A stretch of 64,000 nucleotides of DNA from Intrasporangiaceae bacterium URHB0013 (GTDB taxonomy: Bacteria > Actinomycetota > Actinomycetes > Actinomycetales > Dermatophilaceae): positions 124,001 to 188,000 of the forward strand of contig JIBA01000015.1 in the NCBI GenBank assembly GCA_000620545.1, written 5' to 3'. Positions 18,768 through 27,968 of this stretch are shown piece after piece. The position numbers and the translations under genes are program-made. Numbering within the stretch: position 1 is the first letter of the stretch; each line of letters opens with the position of its first letter. The notes below the pieces were generated by a model. The model did no database searches. It was not told where the DNA came from and worked only from the letters and a program-made list of their open reading frames with translations.

Positions 18768-19430
18768 ATGGCTGCACAGGACACCCCGGACCCCACCGTC
18801 GCCGCGCCCGGCGACCCCGCCGACGAGAACGTCTGGCTCACCTCGGACAGCGTGCGGGTCCTCGCCCACCCGCTGCGATCGCGCCTCCTCGGAGCCCTGC
18901 GCACGCACGGCCCCTCGACCGCGACAGACCTCGCGACCCTCCTCGGCACCAACACGGGAGCCACGAGCTATCACCTGCGCAAGCTGGAGTCGGTCGGCCT
19001 CGTCCACGACACGGAGGAGGGCGAGGGCAGGCGCCGGCTGTGGCGCGCGAGCTCGGAGTACCACTCGTGGCACCCGAGCGACTTCGAGGGCGACGAGGAC
19101 GCCGAGACCGCCCTCAACTGGCTCACGCGCGACTACGCACGCCACTTCAGCGAGCAGTACGACAAGTGGCTCGACGTCTCCACGACGTGGCCCACCGCCT
19201 GGCAGGACGCCTGCGGGTCGAGCGATGCCGCCGTCCTCGTCACCGCAGAGTCGCTCGAGGCGATGCGCGAGGAGATGTGGGACCTCATCGAGCGCTACCG
19301 CCGGGTGGGACAGGGCAACCCGCAGGCCCGCCGCATCGCGGTCTACGCCTTCGCCTACCCGCTCGACCTCGACCGGCCGCCGGGCACTGCGGCAGCCTCA
19401 CGACGACCCTCGAAGGAGTCATCCCGATGA
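18768..19430 (+). CDS. ArsR-like winged-helix transcriptional regulator
   Basis: A 220-residue DNA-binding protein. Residues of about 25-95 form a winged helix (SVRVLAHPLRSRLLGALR, then TATDLATLLG and TSYHLRKLESVGLV), typical of HTH_20/ArsR-like repressors. The C-terminal 120 residues are helical, Trp-rich and carry no known ligand motif. The ATG at 18768 is chosen because the promoter hexamer and repeat array end at it. The stop overlaps the MFS gene as ATGA, so this is a regulator-transporter pair, and the regulator probably controls export of an unknown compound. Confidence 0.85.
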   Translation: MAAQDTPDPTVAAPGDPADENVWLTSDSVRVLAHPLRSRLLGALRTHGPSTATDLATLLGTNTGATSYHLRKLESVGLVHDTEEGEGRRRLWRASSEYHSWHPSDFEGDEDAETALNWLTRDYARHFSEQYDKWLDVSTTWPTAWQDACGSSDAAVLVTAESLEAMREEMWDLIERYRRVGQGNPQARRIAVYAFAYPLDLDRPPGTAAASRRPSKESSR

Positions 19431-20764
19431 GCACCCTGCAGCCGTATGCCGTTCTCTCCCCGGGCGCTGCCCGCCGCGTCTTCCTCGCGCTGACCTTCAC
19501 CCGCTGGTTCCCGGTCGGTCTGGTCGTCGGGCTGCTGACCCTGTGGCAGCTCGAACGCGGCCTCACGGTCGCGCAGGCGATGACCGTCTCGTCGGCGGCG
19601 GGTCTGACGATCTTCGCTCTCGAGCTGCCCACGAGCGGCTTCGCCGACGCCTTCGGGCGCCGCCCCGTGTTCGTCGTGTCGGCCGTCGTCAACGTCGTCG
19701 CGAGCGGGATCCTGCTCGCCGCGCACTCGTTCTGGGCCTTCCTCCTCGCCGCCGTGCTGACCGGGGTCTTCCGGGCCCTCGACTCGGGGCCGCTCGAGGC
19801 GTGGTTCGTCGACACGGTCCACGCCACGACGCCGGGCGTCGACGTCGACGGAGCGCTCGCCGCCCAGGGCACGGTCGTCGGGGGCGGCATCGCGGCCGGT
19901 GCGCTGATCTCCGGCGGCCTCGTCTGGTGGCACCCGTTCACCGGCGCCTCGGCCCTCCTGCTGCCGGTCGCCGTCTTCGTGGCCCTCAACGTCGTGCACC
20001 TCGTCGCAGTCCTCGTGCTGCTGCGAGAGCCGCGCGCGGCAGAGCACCTCGACACCTCTGGTGCGCGACGGGCACTGGCGTCCGCCAAGGAATCACCCGC
20101 CGTCGTCCGCCAGGGTCTCGGCATGCTGCGCGACAACGCCGTGCTGCGCGGCATCGTCGCGGTGGAGATCTTCTGGTCCGTGGCGATGATCGTCTTCGAG
20201 ATCTTCCAGCCGATCCGGCTCGCCGAGCTTGTCGGCGGCGAGGAGCGCGCCGGCGCCATCATGGGTCCGGTCGCCGCGGCGGGCTGGGCCGTGTTCGCCG
20301 TCGGCGCCGCACTCGCCGGCTGGTCGAGCCGGCGCATCGGCGTGGCCCGCACCGCGATCCTCGCCCGCATCCTCAACGGCCTCGGCGCCGTCGTGATGGG
20401 CCTCGTGGCAGGTCCGGCCGCCCTCATCGCCGCCTACGGCGTGACCTACCTCCTGCACGGCTCCGGCGGCCCGATGCACTCGGCGCTGCTCCACCGCGAG
20501 GCGCGGGCTCGCAACCGTGCCACCGTGCTGTCGATGAACTCGATGGTCGCCTCGGCTGCCTTCGGCGTGGCCGCTCCCCTGCTCGGTCTGCTCGCCGAGC
20601 GCACGTCGACCCAGGTGGCCATGGTGGCCGCGGGAGCGTTCAGCATCCTCGGCGCGTGGTTCTACCGACAGGCCCTGCGCGCCGAGAAGTCCCGCACGCC
20701 CGCCCCGACCTCCGGAGTCAGCGCCCCGTCACCGTCGGGTGAGCCCGCAGCGACACTCGACTGA
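19427..20764 (+). CDS. MFS transporter
   Basis: A 445-residue membrane protein with about twelve hydrophobic helices. The loop between helices 2 and 3 has GFADAFGRRPVF, the MFS motif A. The general type is a drug/solute exporter of the group usually paired with HTH regulators; the substrate is unknown. It starts at ATG 19427 overlapping the regulator's stop, with GAAGGAG upstream. The C-terminal 30 residues are Pro/Ser-rich. It converges on the aldo/keto reductase across a repeat-bearing gap. Confidence 0.88.
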   Translation: MSTLQPYAVLSPGAARRVFLALTFTRWFPVGLVVGLLTLWQLERGLTVAQAMTVSSAAGLTIFALELPTSGFADAFGRRPVFVVSAVVNVVASGILLAAHSFWAFLLAAVLTGVFRALDSGPLEAWFVDTVHATTPGVDVDGALAAQGTVVGGGIAAGALISGGLVWWHPFTGASALLLPVAVFVALNVVHLVAVLVLLREPRAAEHLDTSGARRALASAKESPAVVRQGLGMLRDNAVLRGIVAVEIFWSVAMIVFEIFQPIRLAELVGGEERAGAIMGPVAAAGWAVFAVGAALAGWSSRRIGVARTAILARILNGLGAVVMGLVAGPAALIAAYGVTYLLHGSGGPMHSALLHREARARNRATVLSMNSMVASAAFGVAAPLLGLLAERTSTQVAMVAAGAFSILGAWFYRQALRAEKSRTPAPTSGVSAPSPSGEPAATLD

Positions 20765-20809
20765 GGGTCACCGACCCCGCCACCACTCGAGCGAGCGCCC
20801 GGTCACCAA

Positions 20810-20871
20810 GCACCGGCGTCACCCGGCACCGGCGTCACCCGGCACCGCGCCACCTGGCACCGCGCCACCCG
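20810..20871. repeat. Intergenic tandem repeat of 15-16 bp
   Basis: Four head-to-tail units beginning GCACCG: two identical 16-base units ending GCGTCACCCG and two 15-base units ending CGCCACCYG. They lie between the convergent MFS and reductase genes and carry no open frame of note. Confidence 0.75.
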
Positions 20872-20877
20872 GCAGCA

Positions 20878-20932
20878 CCACTCGAGTGGCACGGAGCGCG
20901 CCCTCGGGTGGGACTGGCCGCTCACTCGAGTG
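20878..20932. repeat. Repeated CACTCGAGTG palindromes
   Basis: CCACTCGAGTGG (20878-20889) is a perfect 12-base palindrome, and CACTCGAGTG recurs at 20923-20932. A related half CCACTCGAG stands at 20783. Placed between convergent stops, they may work as a bidirectional transcription stop, but the sequence does not look like a standard terminator. Confidence 0.5.
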
Positions 20933-20941
20933 GGACGGGCG

Positions 20942-21901
20942 TCAGGGGGCTGGGGTCGTGATCTCGTCGAGCTGGACGAGGTCCTCGGCAGTGGGCTCCC
21001 ACAGGCCGGCTCGGACGTTGTCGACGACCTGCTCAGGGCGAGTGGCGCCCGCGATCACCGAGGCGACGGCGGGCTGGGCAGCGAGCCCGCCGATGGCGAC
21101 GTCGATGGGGCGCAGACCGCGTTGGGCGGCATACGCCTCGAGTGCCTCGATCGTGTCCCAGTCGGCGGCTTCCAGCCGGTCGGCCGCCCCGGCGAGGCGC
21201 GTGCCTTCGGGAGCGGGTTCGCCGCGGCGGTACTTCCCGGTGAGCAGGCCCGAGGCGAGCGGGAAGAACGGGAGCAGCCCGACGCCGACGTGCTCGCAGG
21301 CGGGCACGAGCTCGTCCTCGACGTCACGCTCGAGGAGGGAGTACTCGTTCTGCGCCGAGATGAACCGCGAGGTTCCGGCGGCACGAGCGGTCCAGTCAGC
21401 GTCGACGACCTGCCAGCCGCTGAAGTTGCTGCTGCCGAGGTAGCGCACCTTGCCCTCGCGGACGAGCTCGTCGAGGGCAGCCAGGGTCTCGTCGATGGGG
21501 GTCTGTGCATCGGGCCGGTGCAGCTGGTAGAGGTCGATCCAGTCGGTGCCGAGGCGGCGCAGGCTCGCCTCCACCGCCTTGCGGACGTAGCGTCGGGAAC
21601 CGCGGACGCCCCAGTCGGGCCCGTTGGCGCCCTGCATGTCCATGCCGAACTTCGTTGCCACCACGACGTTCTCGCGGTCGGAACCCAGCGCGAGACCGAG
21701 CATCTCCTCGCTCGCTCCGTGTCCGTAGATGTCGGCGGTGTCGAAGAGCGTGATGCCGCTGTCGAGGGCCTGGCGCACCACGGCGTTCGTGCCGTCCTGG
21801 TCGAGGCGCCGTCCGAAGTTGTTGCAGCCGATGCCGACCGTGGAGACGGTCAGGCCACTGTCACCGAGCTGCCGGTAGGTCATGTCAGGAGTCGCAGTCA
21901 C
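20942..21901 (-). CDS. Aldo/keto reductase
   Basis: A 319-residue NADPH-dependent oxidoreductase with a TIM barrel. It has the catalytic set D (FDTADIYGHG, with Y), K (ATKFGMDM) and H (LYQLHRPD), and the cofactor-side IAGATRPEQV. The type is close to the YdhF/voltage-channel-beta-like group acting on aldehydes; the substrate is unknown. The GTG at 21901 is taken as the start because TAGGTT lies six bases upstream; ATG 21883 would give the more usual MTYRQLGDSGL beginning. Confidence 0.88.
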   Translation of the reverse strand: MTATPDMTYRQLGDSGLTVSTVGIGCNNFGRRLDQDGTNAVVRQALDSGITLFDTADIYGHGASEEMLGLALGSDRENVVVATKFGMDMQGANGPDWGVRGSRRYVRKAVEASLRRLGTDWIDLYQLHRPDAQTPIDETLAALDELVREGKVRYLGSSNFSGWQVVDADWTARAAGTSRFISAQNEYSLLERDVEDELVPACEHVGVGLLPFFPLASGLLTGKYRRGEPAPEGTRLAGAADRLEAADWDTIEALEAYAAQRGLRPIDVAIGGLAAQPAVASVIAGATRPEQVVDNVRAGLWEPTAEDLVQLDEITTPAP

Positions 21902-21907
21902 CGGTCC

Positions 21908-21913
21908 AACCTA
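21908..21913 (-). promoter_or_regulatory. -10 element of the aldo/keto reductase gene (leaderless)
   Basis: TAGGTT on the minus strand, six bases before the GTG. The 18-base stretch between this GTG and the next ATG has no Shine-Dalgarno sequence, which supports the leaderless reading. Confidence 0.5.
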
Positions 21914-21954
21914 TGCCCGGCACAGCACTGTCAGCAGGTGGCCCAGCGTCATGC

Positions 21955-21992
21955 CGAAGGCCGGTCCCCGCCGCGGCGGGGACCGGCCTTCG
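21955..21992 (-). terminator. 38-bp perfect palindrome, terminator of the amylopullulanase gene
   Basis: CGAAGGCCGGTCCCCGCCG is followed at once by its exact complement, a 38-base palindrome with no central spacer. It lies 14 bases after the amylopullulanase stop and 54 bases before the reductase start, and would stop leftward transcription. Confidence 0.75.
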
Positions 21993-22005
21993 AGTACGGA
22001 CGCCG

Positions 22006-25000
22006 TCAGTTCGGCTGGACGAACACCGCGACCGTGCGCGCCGGCACGGAGAACGAGCCCGCGCCCGGGTCGTAGGCCGCCTGCTTGACGACGCTGTCGG
22101 CGCCGTTCGCCTGGACCGGGCTCAGCCGGACCGTGCCCGTCAGGCCGGACACCTTCTGCGACACGGCGTCAGGCGTCGCGTTGAAGACGACGACCGCACC
22201 TCGCAGAGCCGGGTCGGCGTCGGCGCCCTTCGTGTCGTCGATCCGCATGACGATGACGCCCTGCTTGGCATCCGCCGTGCCCGAGACCGGGAACGACACC
22301 TTGGCGTTGATCGCACCGGCATTGCCCAGGCGGAACAGCTTGGTGCTGAAGCGAAGTCGCAGCAGGTCCTGCGCCATGGCGTCGGCGCTGCGCACGTCCG
22401 CAGCTGTGGGCTTGAGTGCCGGGTTGGCCAGGAGCGGCTTCATGAACGGCCACTTGGCCGAGTTCTGCTCCTGCGGCGGCAGGCCGTGCCCGAAGCCGTT
22501 GTCGGCACCCGTCCAGTCGAGGCGGTTGAACCAGTCACCGCTGTCGTACGAGTCGCGGTTGAGCGACTTGCTGCGGAGCAGGTCGGCGCCGGCGTGCCAG
22601 AACGACGGCGTCTGCGCGAGCGCGGTCGTGGCCAGCGACAGGGTGTTCATGCGCACCCGGTCCTTCATCGACGTGGCCACCGGCAGCTTGTACGTCAGCG
22701 AGTCGAAGAGCGTCTCGTTGTCGTGGGCGTCGACATAGCTGACCACCTCGTCGGGCTGGTCGGCGTAGCCGGCCGGGGACCCGTTGTAGTCGACCTGCGT
22801 GCCGTTGACGACCGTGCCCGTCTTCTGGCTGCGGAAGGTGAACGTCTTGAGGTTGCCCGCCAGACCGAGCTGGACGAGGTCGGTGTCGCTCCCGAGGCGG
22901 GTGGCGGCGTCCGCGTTGACGGCTGCCCCGTTGGGATCGGTGGCCTCGCCGGAGCCGAAGCCCTGACGCCGAGGGTCCTCGTCGAAGGGGCCGCCACCAC
23001 GGACACCGTCACGCAGACGGTCGGAGAAGGTACCGATCCCCGTGCCGCCGAGCTGGCCCTGCGTCGCCTGGACGAAGAGCTTGTTGTCGGCCACCTCGCC
23101 GAAGTTCCAGCCCTCCCCGTAGAGGTAGACGGACTTCCCGTCGACGCCGTCCTTCTCGAGCGTCAGGGCGTCGAGAGCCGCGCGGACCGCCAGCATGTTG
23201 GCCCGGCTGTGATGGCCCATGAGGTCGAACCGGAAGCCGTCGACCTTGTAGTTGCGTGCCCATGACACGACGGAGTCCACCATGAGCTTCTGGCCCATCG
23301 CGTGCTCGGTGGCGACGTTCTGGCAGCACGTCGAGGTCTCGACGGCGCCACTGGCGTTCAGGCGGTGGTAGTAGCCGGGCACGATCTTGTCGAGCACCGA
23401 CTTGTCACCCTGGCCCGACTGGGCCGTGTGGTTGAAGACCTGGTCGAGCACGACCCGCAGGCCGTCCTGGTGCAGTGCGCCGACCATGGTGCGGAACTCG
23501 GCCACCCGCGCCCCGCCGTCGGCGGCCGTGGCGCTGGAGGCGTACGAGCCGTCGGGGACGCTGTAGTGGTACGGGTCGTAGCCCCAGTTGAAGCCGTCCT
23601 TGGAGGCGACGGCACCGACGCACTTCTGCTGCTCCTCGCTGTCGGGACCGTAGGAGGTGAGGTCGCAGTGCGGGGTCTCCTGCTTGGACGGGTCCTCCTC
23701 GATCGACGCGATGTCGAAGCTCGGCAGCAGGTGCACGGTGTTGAGGCCGGCCTTCGCCAAAGCCTTGAGGTGGGCGCGCCCGTCCCCGTCGGCCGCAAAG
23801 GCAAGGTAGCTGCCGCGGAGGGCGGCCGGCACCTTGACGTCGGACATGGAGTAGTCGCGGACGTGCAGCTCGTAGATCGTCGAGTCGACGTCCTGCGCGA
23901 GCCTCGGCGAGGGGGTTCGACTCCACACCGACGGCATGAAGACCGGGCTCGCGAGGTCGACGGCGACCGAGCGGGTCGAGTTCAGCGTCAGCGCGACCGA
24001 GCTGGGGTCGGTGACGACGTTGGTCTCGACCCTGCCCGTGGACGGCGCCCAGACCTTGACCTCGTAGAGGTAGCGGGCGTTGAGCGCCGACGACGTGCTC
24101 AACGTTCCCGTCCACCTCCCGTCGGACGACCGCGTCATCGTCGTACGTCGTGCGGTGTCGACCGGGCGGTCAGCCGATCGCGCCGGCCACGTCAGCAGGG
24201 TGACCTGCTGGGCCGTGGGCGCCCAGAGGCTGAAGGTGGCCCGGCTGCGGGAGAACCCGACTCCGTAGGCCCGGCCCGCGGCGTCGTCGGCGTAGATCGC
24301 GTCCAGCGCGATGGCCGTCTGCGCACCCGTGGCATCGAGGAGCTGGCCCGTCGATCCGTACATCGCGACGGCGACCTGGCCCTTGAGGATCTCGGGCATC
24401 TTGCGAGCGGTCGCCTTGTCGAGACGCAGGGCCACGGCCCCGGCGAGCTCTGGGTGAGCGGCCACGAGTGAGGCAGGCAGACCTGCGGGGTCACGCGTCA
24501 GGCTCGCGACCGAGCCACCGGTGAGCGCCTCGGCGTCGACGGCGAGGCCACCGTCGGCCGACCAGTGCAGGCGCCAGTCGAGGGTCTCGGGGTTGGTGCC
24601 TGCCGGCAGCGCCGACGCGGGCCAGGCGACGAGGTCGCGCCCGACGACGTGGGCCTTGGCCTTGGTCAGGTCCGGCGCCGCCCCCGCCTTCGACGTCTTC
24701 ACCGTGACCTCGTGGGTCGAGGCCGTGTAGGTGATGGTGGTCAGGACGCCGTCGGACGGAACCGAGAACGCGACGTTGTTCGCCGGGTACGCCTCGGACC
24801 ACGACATGCCGACCGCGACCTTGAACTCGTAGGCACCAGCAGGGATCTGGTCGGTGGTGAACACGTAGGTGCCGTCACCGTCCGGGTCCTGCAACCAGGA
24901 CCGCATGCAGTCAGGCGCCCAGTCGCCGGGGCAACCGAGCTCGCTCTGGAAGCTGCCGGGCGCCGTGATGATCGGGGCCTGCGCGTCATTGGTCACCCAG

Positions 25001-27807
25001 TGGGTGCGGTGGTCGTAGTAGAAGTTGACGCGCTTGCCTCCGGCTGCCGTGTAGGGGATGTTGCCGCCGCCCTTGACGGCTCCCGCCCCGTAGTTCTCGT
25101 CCCACGACTTGTTGATCGCAGCCTTGTACTCGTAGTCCCCGGCCGGGATCGTGTCGAACGAGCCCTTCCAGATGTCGTCCTTGGCGTCGAGGGTGAGCTG
25201 GGCCTCGGTGCAGTCCGGCTGCCAGTCGCCCGGGCAGCCCATCTCGGAGTTGTGGTTGCCGGGGACGCTGACGTTGGCGGGCTGGGTGACGGGGCCCACG
25301 CCGCCACCGCCGCCACCGCCACCCGACGTCGCGGCCTCGCCGACGACGCCGTAGGTGGACGTGGCCGAGACGTGGCCCGCGAGGTCCTTGGCAACCATGC
25401 GGTACTCGACGAGGGTGCCCTTGGCGAGCGCGGACACGTCGTGGAAGACGCGGTAGGGCGCGTTGTCGTCGGTGCCGATCGGTTTCCAGGCGGACGTCCC
25501 GACCGGGCGCTGGAGGAACGTGACCTCCGCGAAGGTGTTGCCGGGCAGTGCCGCGCCGATCTCTGCGCGTCCCCCCACGACGCCACCGGCGCTCGGCGAG
25601 GTCGGGTAGATGGCGGGAGCCGAGTTCGGCTGTGCCATGGCGCTGTTCGCGCGGTAGACCGCCACGGACAGTGGCGGAACCGTGACCGTGACCCGGCCGT
25701 CGGCTGCCGCCCGCAGGTCGGACGTCGCACCGAGGAGCGGCACGAGCTTCGAGCCTGCCGAGTAGGTGGAGAAGGTCGCGGTCTTGGCGGTCGTCGCGTT
25801 GTTGGCCACGACGACGTACTCACGCTTGGCCGTCTTGTCGATGCGGCTGATCGCGTAGACGCCTGCTGCGTCCGACGCGTAGCGATGCACCTGCGCGCCG
25901 TCGGCGAGCGCGGGGTGGGCCCCGCGGAGGGCGGAGAGCGCCTTGATCTGGCGGTAGAGCGGCGCCGACGTGTCGTAGTGCGCCGCCGTACCGGCGGGCT
26001 TGCTGCTGCCCACGATGACGTCGTCCTGGTAGATCGGCGTCTGGGTGGCGAACATGTCCTGACGAGCCCGCTTGTCGCCGAAGTCGCTGGTGGGACCGGT
26101 GAAGCCCTGCTCGTCGCCGTAGTAGACGACCGGGTTGCCCCGCGTGAGGAACATCAGCGACGTCGCGAGCCGGTCACGAGCCAACAGGTCGTCACCCGTG
26201 GCGCCGCCGGCGAGCAGCATCGCGCCGATCCGGCCCATGTCGTGGTTGCCGAGGAAGGTCGGCAGCTCGTAGGCGTTGGAGTCGGTGTCGGTGTAGTAGT
26301 CGTCACCGGCGAAGAGGTCACGCACGCCGGTGGTCGCCTTGCCCTGCGCGAAGCCGAGCGCCGCACCCTGGAAGCCGAAGTCGAGCGTCGCGGGCAGCGC
26401 GCCCTGGGTCGTGAACTGGCTCGTGTAGGCCGGGTTGCCGTCGTAGACCTCGCCGAACATGAAGAAGTCGTCGTTGCCGATCGCCTTCGCGTGGTTGAGG
26501 ACCGCCGGGGAGAACGACTGCCAGAACTGCATGTTCACGTGCTTGACCGTGTCGATGCGGAAGCCGTCGACGCCGAAGTCGACCCACGAGTTGTAGACGT
26601 CCTCCATTCCCGAGACGACCTTCGGGTTCTCGGTGAAGAGGTCGTCGAGACCGGAGAAGTCGCCGTACGTCGACGACTCACCGGCATACGTGGAGTCGCC
26701 GCGGTTGTGGTAGAGGGTGACATCGTTGAGCCACGCCGGCACCTTGACGTCCCGGTCGGCGTCAGCGACCTTCGGCAGGTACGGGAAGGACGTCTCCGCC
26801 GACAGCTTGGGGAAGCAGTCGGGGACCGTGGCGCCGGAGCAGGCCGGCTTGCCGGCGACGGCCGCGTCGTCGAAGACGTTGCCGCCGGCGTCCTTGTAGG
26901 GGCTCGTCCCCTTGTTGACGTAGGTGGACGTGCCACCGTCGTAGGAGATGACGTCGGCCGTGTGGTTGGTGATGATGTCGAAGTAGACCTTCATCCCCTT
27001 GGCGTGCGCGGCCGCGATGAGCGCCTTCATGTCGGCGTTCGTGCCCAGGTGCGGGTCGATCTGGGTGAAGTCGGTGATCCAGTAGCCGTGGTAACCGGCG
27101 CTCGCGTCGGAGCCGCTGCCCTGCACGGCCCGGTTCTTGAACGACGGGGTCAGCCAGATCGCGGTCGTGCCGAGGCCCTTGATGTAGTCCAGCTTGCCCG
27201 TCAGACCCGAGAGGTCGCCCCCGTGGTAGAAGCCCTCGTCGGTCGGGTCGAGGCCGGTCGCGAGCCGGCCGCCCGTGAGTCCGCCCTTGTCGTTGGCCGT
27301 GTCGCCGTTGGCGAAGCGGTCGGCCATGACGAAGTAGAAGCGCTCCTTCGTGGCCAGCGCCCGCAGGGAGGACGCTGCGAGCTTGGCGTCGGCCTTCGTC
27401 GCCGGGCCGGGCAGGTCGGTGGGAGCGACCCCGACCGCGTGCGTCGTGTCGTCGTAGGTGAAGCGCAGCGTGGCCGGGCCGGCGAGGACGAGCGGCACGT
27501 TGCCGCTCCCCTGGCCGTAGCTCTCGTCCCACGAGTGGTTGATCGCCACCTTGAGCTCGTAGCTGCCCGCGGGTAGACGGAACTCAGCGGCATACGTGGT
27601 GGTGCCGGGCTCGAGCGCGAGGTCGGTCTTGGTGCAGTCGGGCTGCCAGTCGCCGCTGCAGCCGAGCTCGTCCTGCACGGAGCCGACGAGCGTCGCCGTG
27701 CGTGGGGCGTCGGCTCGAGCGGTCGGTGCCCCCGCCAGCGGGACGGCGAGTCCGGCCATGACGAGGGCCGAGATACTGGCGACGGACAGGGCCGGGCGAC
27801 GGCGCAT
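22006..27807 (-). CDS. Secreted amylopullulanase with two GH13 domains and three X25 modules
   Basis: A 1933-residue exported enzyme for starch and pullulan. A signal peptide (RRRPALS, hydrophobic core, cut after PTARA) is followed by an X25 module (about 35-115, LGCSGDWQPDC) and a first GH13 alpha-amylase domain (DGFRIDTVKH near 415, FGEVYDG near 450, GNHDMGR near 520). A Gly-rich linker (about 830) and two more X25 modules (MGCPGDWQPDC, LGCPGDWAPDC) lead to a second GH13 domain of pullulanase type (YELHVRDYS near 1313, VDGFRFDLMGHH near 1525, YGEGWNFGE near 1563, DAHDNE near 1694). Alpha-1,4 and alpha-1,6 bonds are thus both covered. The ATG follows AAGGAG by five bases. Confidence 0.93.
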   Translation of the reverse strand: MRRRPALSVASISALVMAGLAVPLAGAPTARADAPRTATLVGSVQDELGCSGDWQPDCTKTDLALEPGTTTYAAEFRLPAGSYELKVAINHSWDESYGQGSGNVPLVLAGPATLRFTYDDTTHAVGVAPTDLPGPATKADAKLAASSLRALATKERFYFVMADRFANGDTANDKGGLTGGRLATGLDPTDEGFYHGGDLSGLTGKLDYIKGLGTTAIWLTPSFKNRAVQGSGSDASAGYHGYWITDFTQIDPHLGTNADMKALIAAAHAKGMKVYFDIITNHTADVISYDGGTSTYVNKGTSPYKDAGGNVFDDAAVAGKPACSGATVPDCFPKLSAETSFPYLPKVADADRDVKVPAWLNDVTLYHNRGDSTYAGESSTYGDFSGLDDLFTENPKVVSGMEDVYNSWVDFGVDGFRIDTVKHVNMQFWQSFSPAVLNHAKAIGNDDFFMFGEVYDGNPAYTSQFTTQGALPATLDFGFQGAALGFAQGKATTGVRDLFAGDDYYTDTDSNAYELPTFLGNHDMGRIGAMLLAGGATGDDLLARDRLATSLMFLTRGNPVVYYGDEQGFTGPTSDFGDKRARQDMFATQTPIYQDDVIVGSSKPAGTAAHYDTSAPLYRQIKALSALRGAHPALADGAQVHRYASDAAGVYAISRIDKTAKREYVVVANNATTAKTATFSTYSAGSKLVPLLGATSDLRAAADGRVTVTVPPLSVAVYRANSAMAQPNSAPAIYPTSPSAGGVVGGRAEIGAALPGNTFAEVTFLQRPVGTSAWKPIGTDDNAPYRVFHDVSALAKGTLVEYRMVAKDLAGHVSATSTYGVVGEAATSGGGGGGGGVGPVTQPANVSVPGNHNSEMGCPGDWQPDCTEAQLTLDAKDDIWKGSFDTIPAGDYEYKAAINKSWDENYGAGAVKGGGNIPYTAAGGKRVNFYYDHRTHWVTNDAQAPIITAPGSFQSELGCPGDWAPDCMRSWLQDPDGDGTYVFTTDQIPAGAYEFKVAVGMSWSEAYPANNVAFSVPSDGVLTTITYTASTHEVTVKTSKAGAAPDLTKAKAHVVGRDLVAWPASALPAGTNPETLDWRLHWSADGGLAVDAEALTGGSVASLTRDPAGLPASLVAAHPELAGAVALRLDKATARKMPEILKGQVAVAMYGSTGQLLDATGAQTAIALDAIYADDAAGRAYGVGFSRSRATFSLWAPTAQQVTLLTWPARSADRPVDTARRTTMTRSSDGRWTGTLSTSSALNARYLYEVKVWAPSTGRVETNVVTDPSSVALTLNSTRSVAVDLASPVFMPSVWSRTPSPRLAQDVDSTIYELHVRDYSMSDVKVPAALRGSYLAFAADGDGRAHLKALAKAGLNTVHLLPSFDIASIEEDPSKQETPHCDLTSYGPDSEEQQKCVGAVASKDGFNWGYDPYHYSVPDGSYASSATAADGGARVAEFRTMVGALHQDGLRVVLDQVFNHTAQSGQGDKSVLDKIVPGYYHRLNASGAVETSTCCQNVATEHAMGQKLMVDSVVSWARNYKVDGFRFDLMGHHSRANMLAVRAALDALTLEKDGVDGKSVYLYGEGWNFGEVADNKLFVQATQGQLGGTGIGTFSDRLRDGVRGGGPFDEDPRRQGFGSGEATDPNGAAVNADAATRLGSDTDLVQLGLAGNLKTFTFRSQKTGTVVNGTQVDYNGSPAGYADQPDEVVSYVDAHDNETLFDSLTYKLPVATSMKDRVRMNTLSLATTALAQTPSFWHAGADLLRSKSLNRDSYDSGDWFNRLDWTGADNGFGHGLPPQEQNSAKWPFMKPLLANPALKPTAADVRSADAMAQDLLRLRFSTKLFRLGNAGAINAKVSFPVSGTADAKQGVIVMRIDDTKGADADPALRGAVVVFNATPDAVSQKVSGLTGTVRLSPVQANGADSVVKQAAYDPGAGSFSVPARTVAVFVQPN

Positions 27808-27869
27808 GCGCACTCCTTTGTGGGCTCGGTCGCTCGCGCCCGCGTCTGGACGCTCGACCACCGCTGGAG

Positions 27870-27922
27870 AACCTAGCGCCCATATCGGACACCACGCCAG
27901 ACCTGGACTGCAATTTCTTGCA
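27870..27922 (-). promoter_or_regulatory. Promoter and possible operator of the amylopullulanase gene
   Basis: On the minus strand TAGGTT (27870-27875) is a -10 candidate that leaves a leader of about 55 bases. About 35 bases further upstream lies TGCAA-GAAA-TTGCA (27909-27922), an AT-rich inverted repeat of the kind bound by LacI-type maltose or glucose-linked regulators in actinobacteria. The regulator is not identified here. Confidence 0.4.
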
Positions 27923-27968
27923 TCAGTTCTCAGAATGTTGCGGCGCCGCGCTTCGGAGGTCCGCGTCT

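Noticed and set aside
24565-27576. About 1000-codon plus-strand frame inside the amylopullulanase gene
   Set aside because: Antisense shadow: composition is Arg/Val/Gly/Asp-dominated and there is no start signal or motif, while the minus strand has complete GH13 and X25 motifs.
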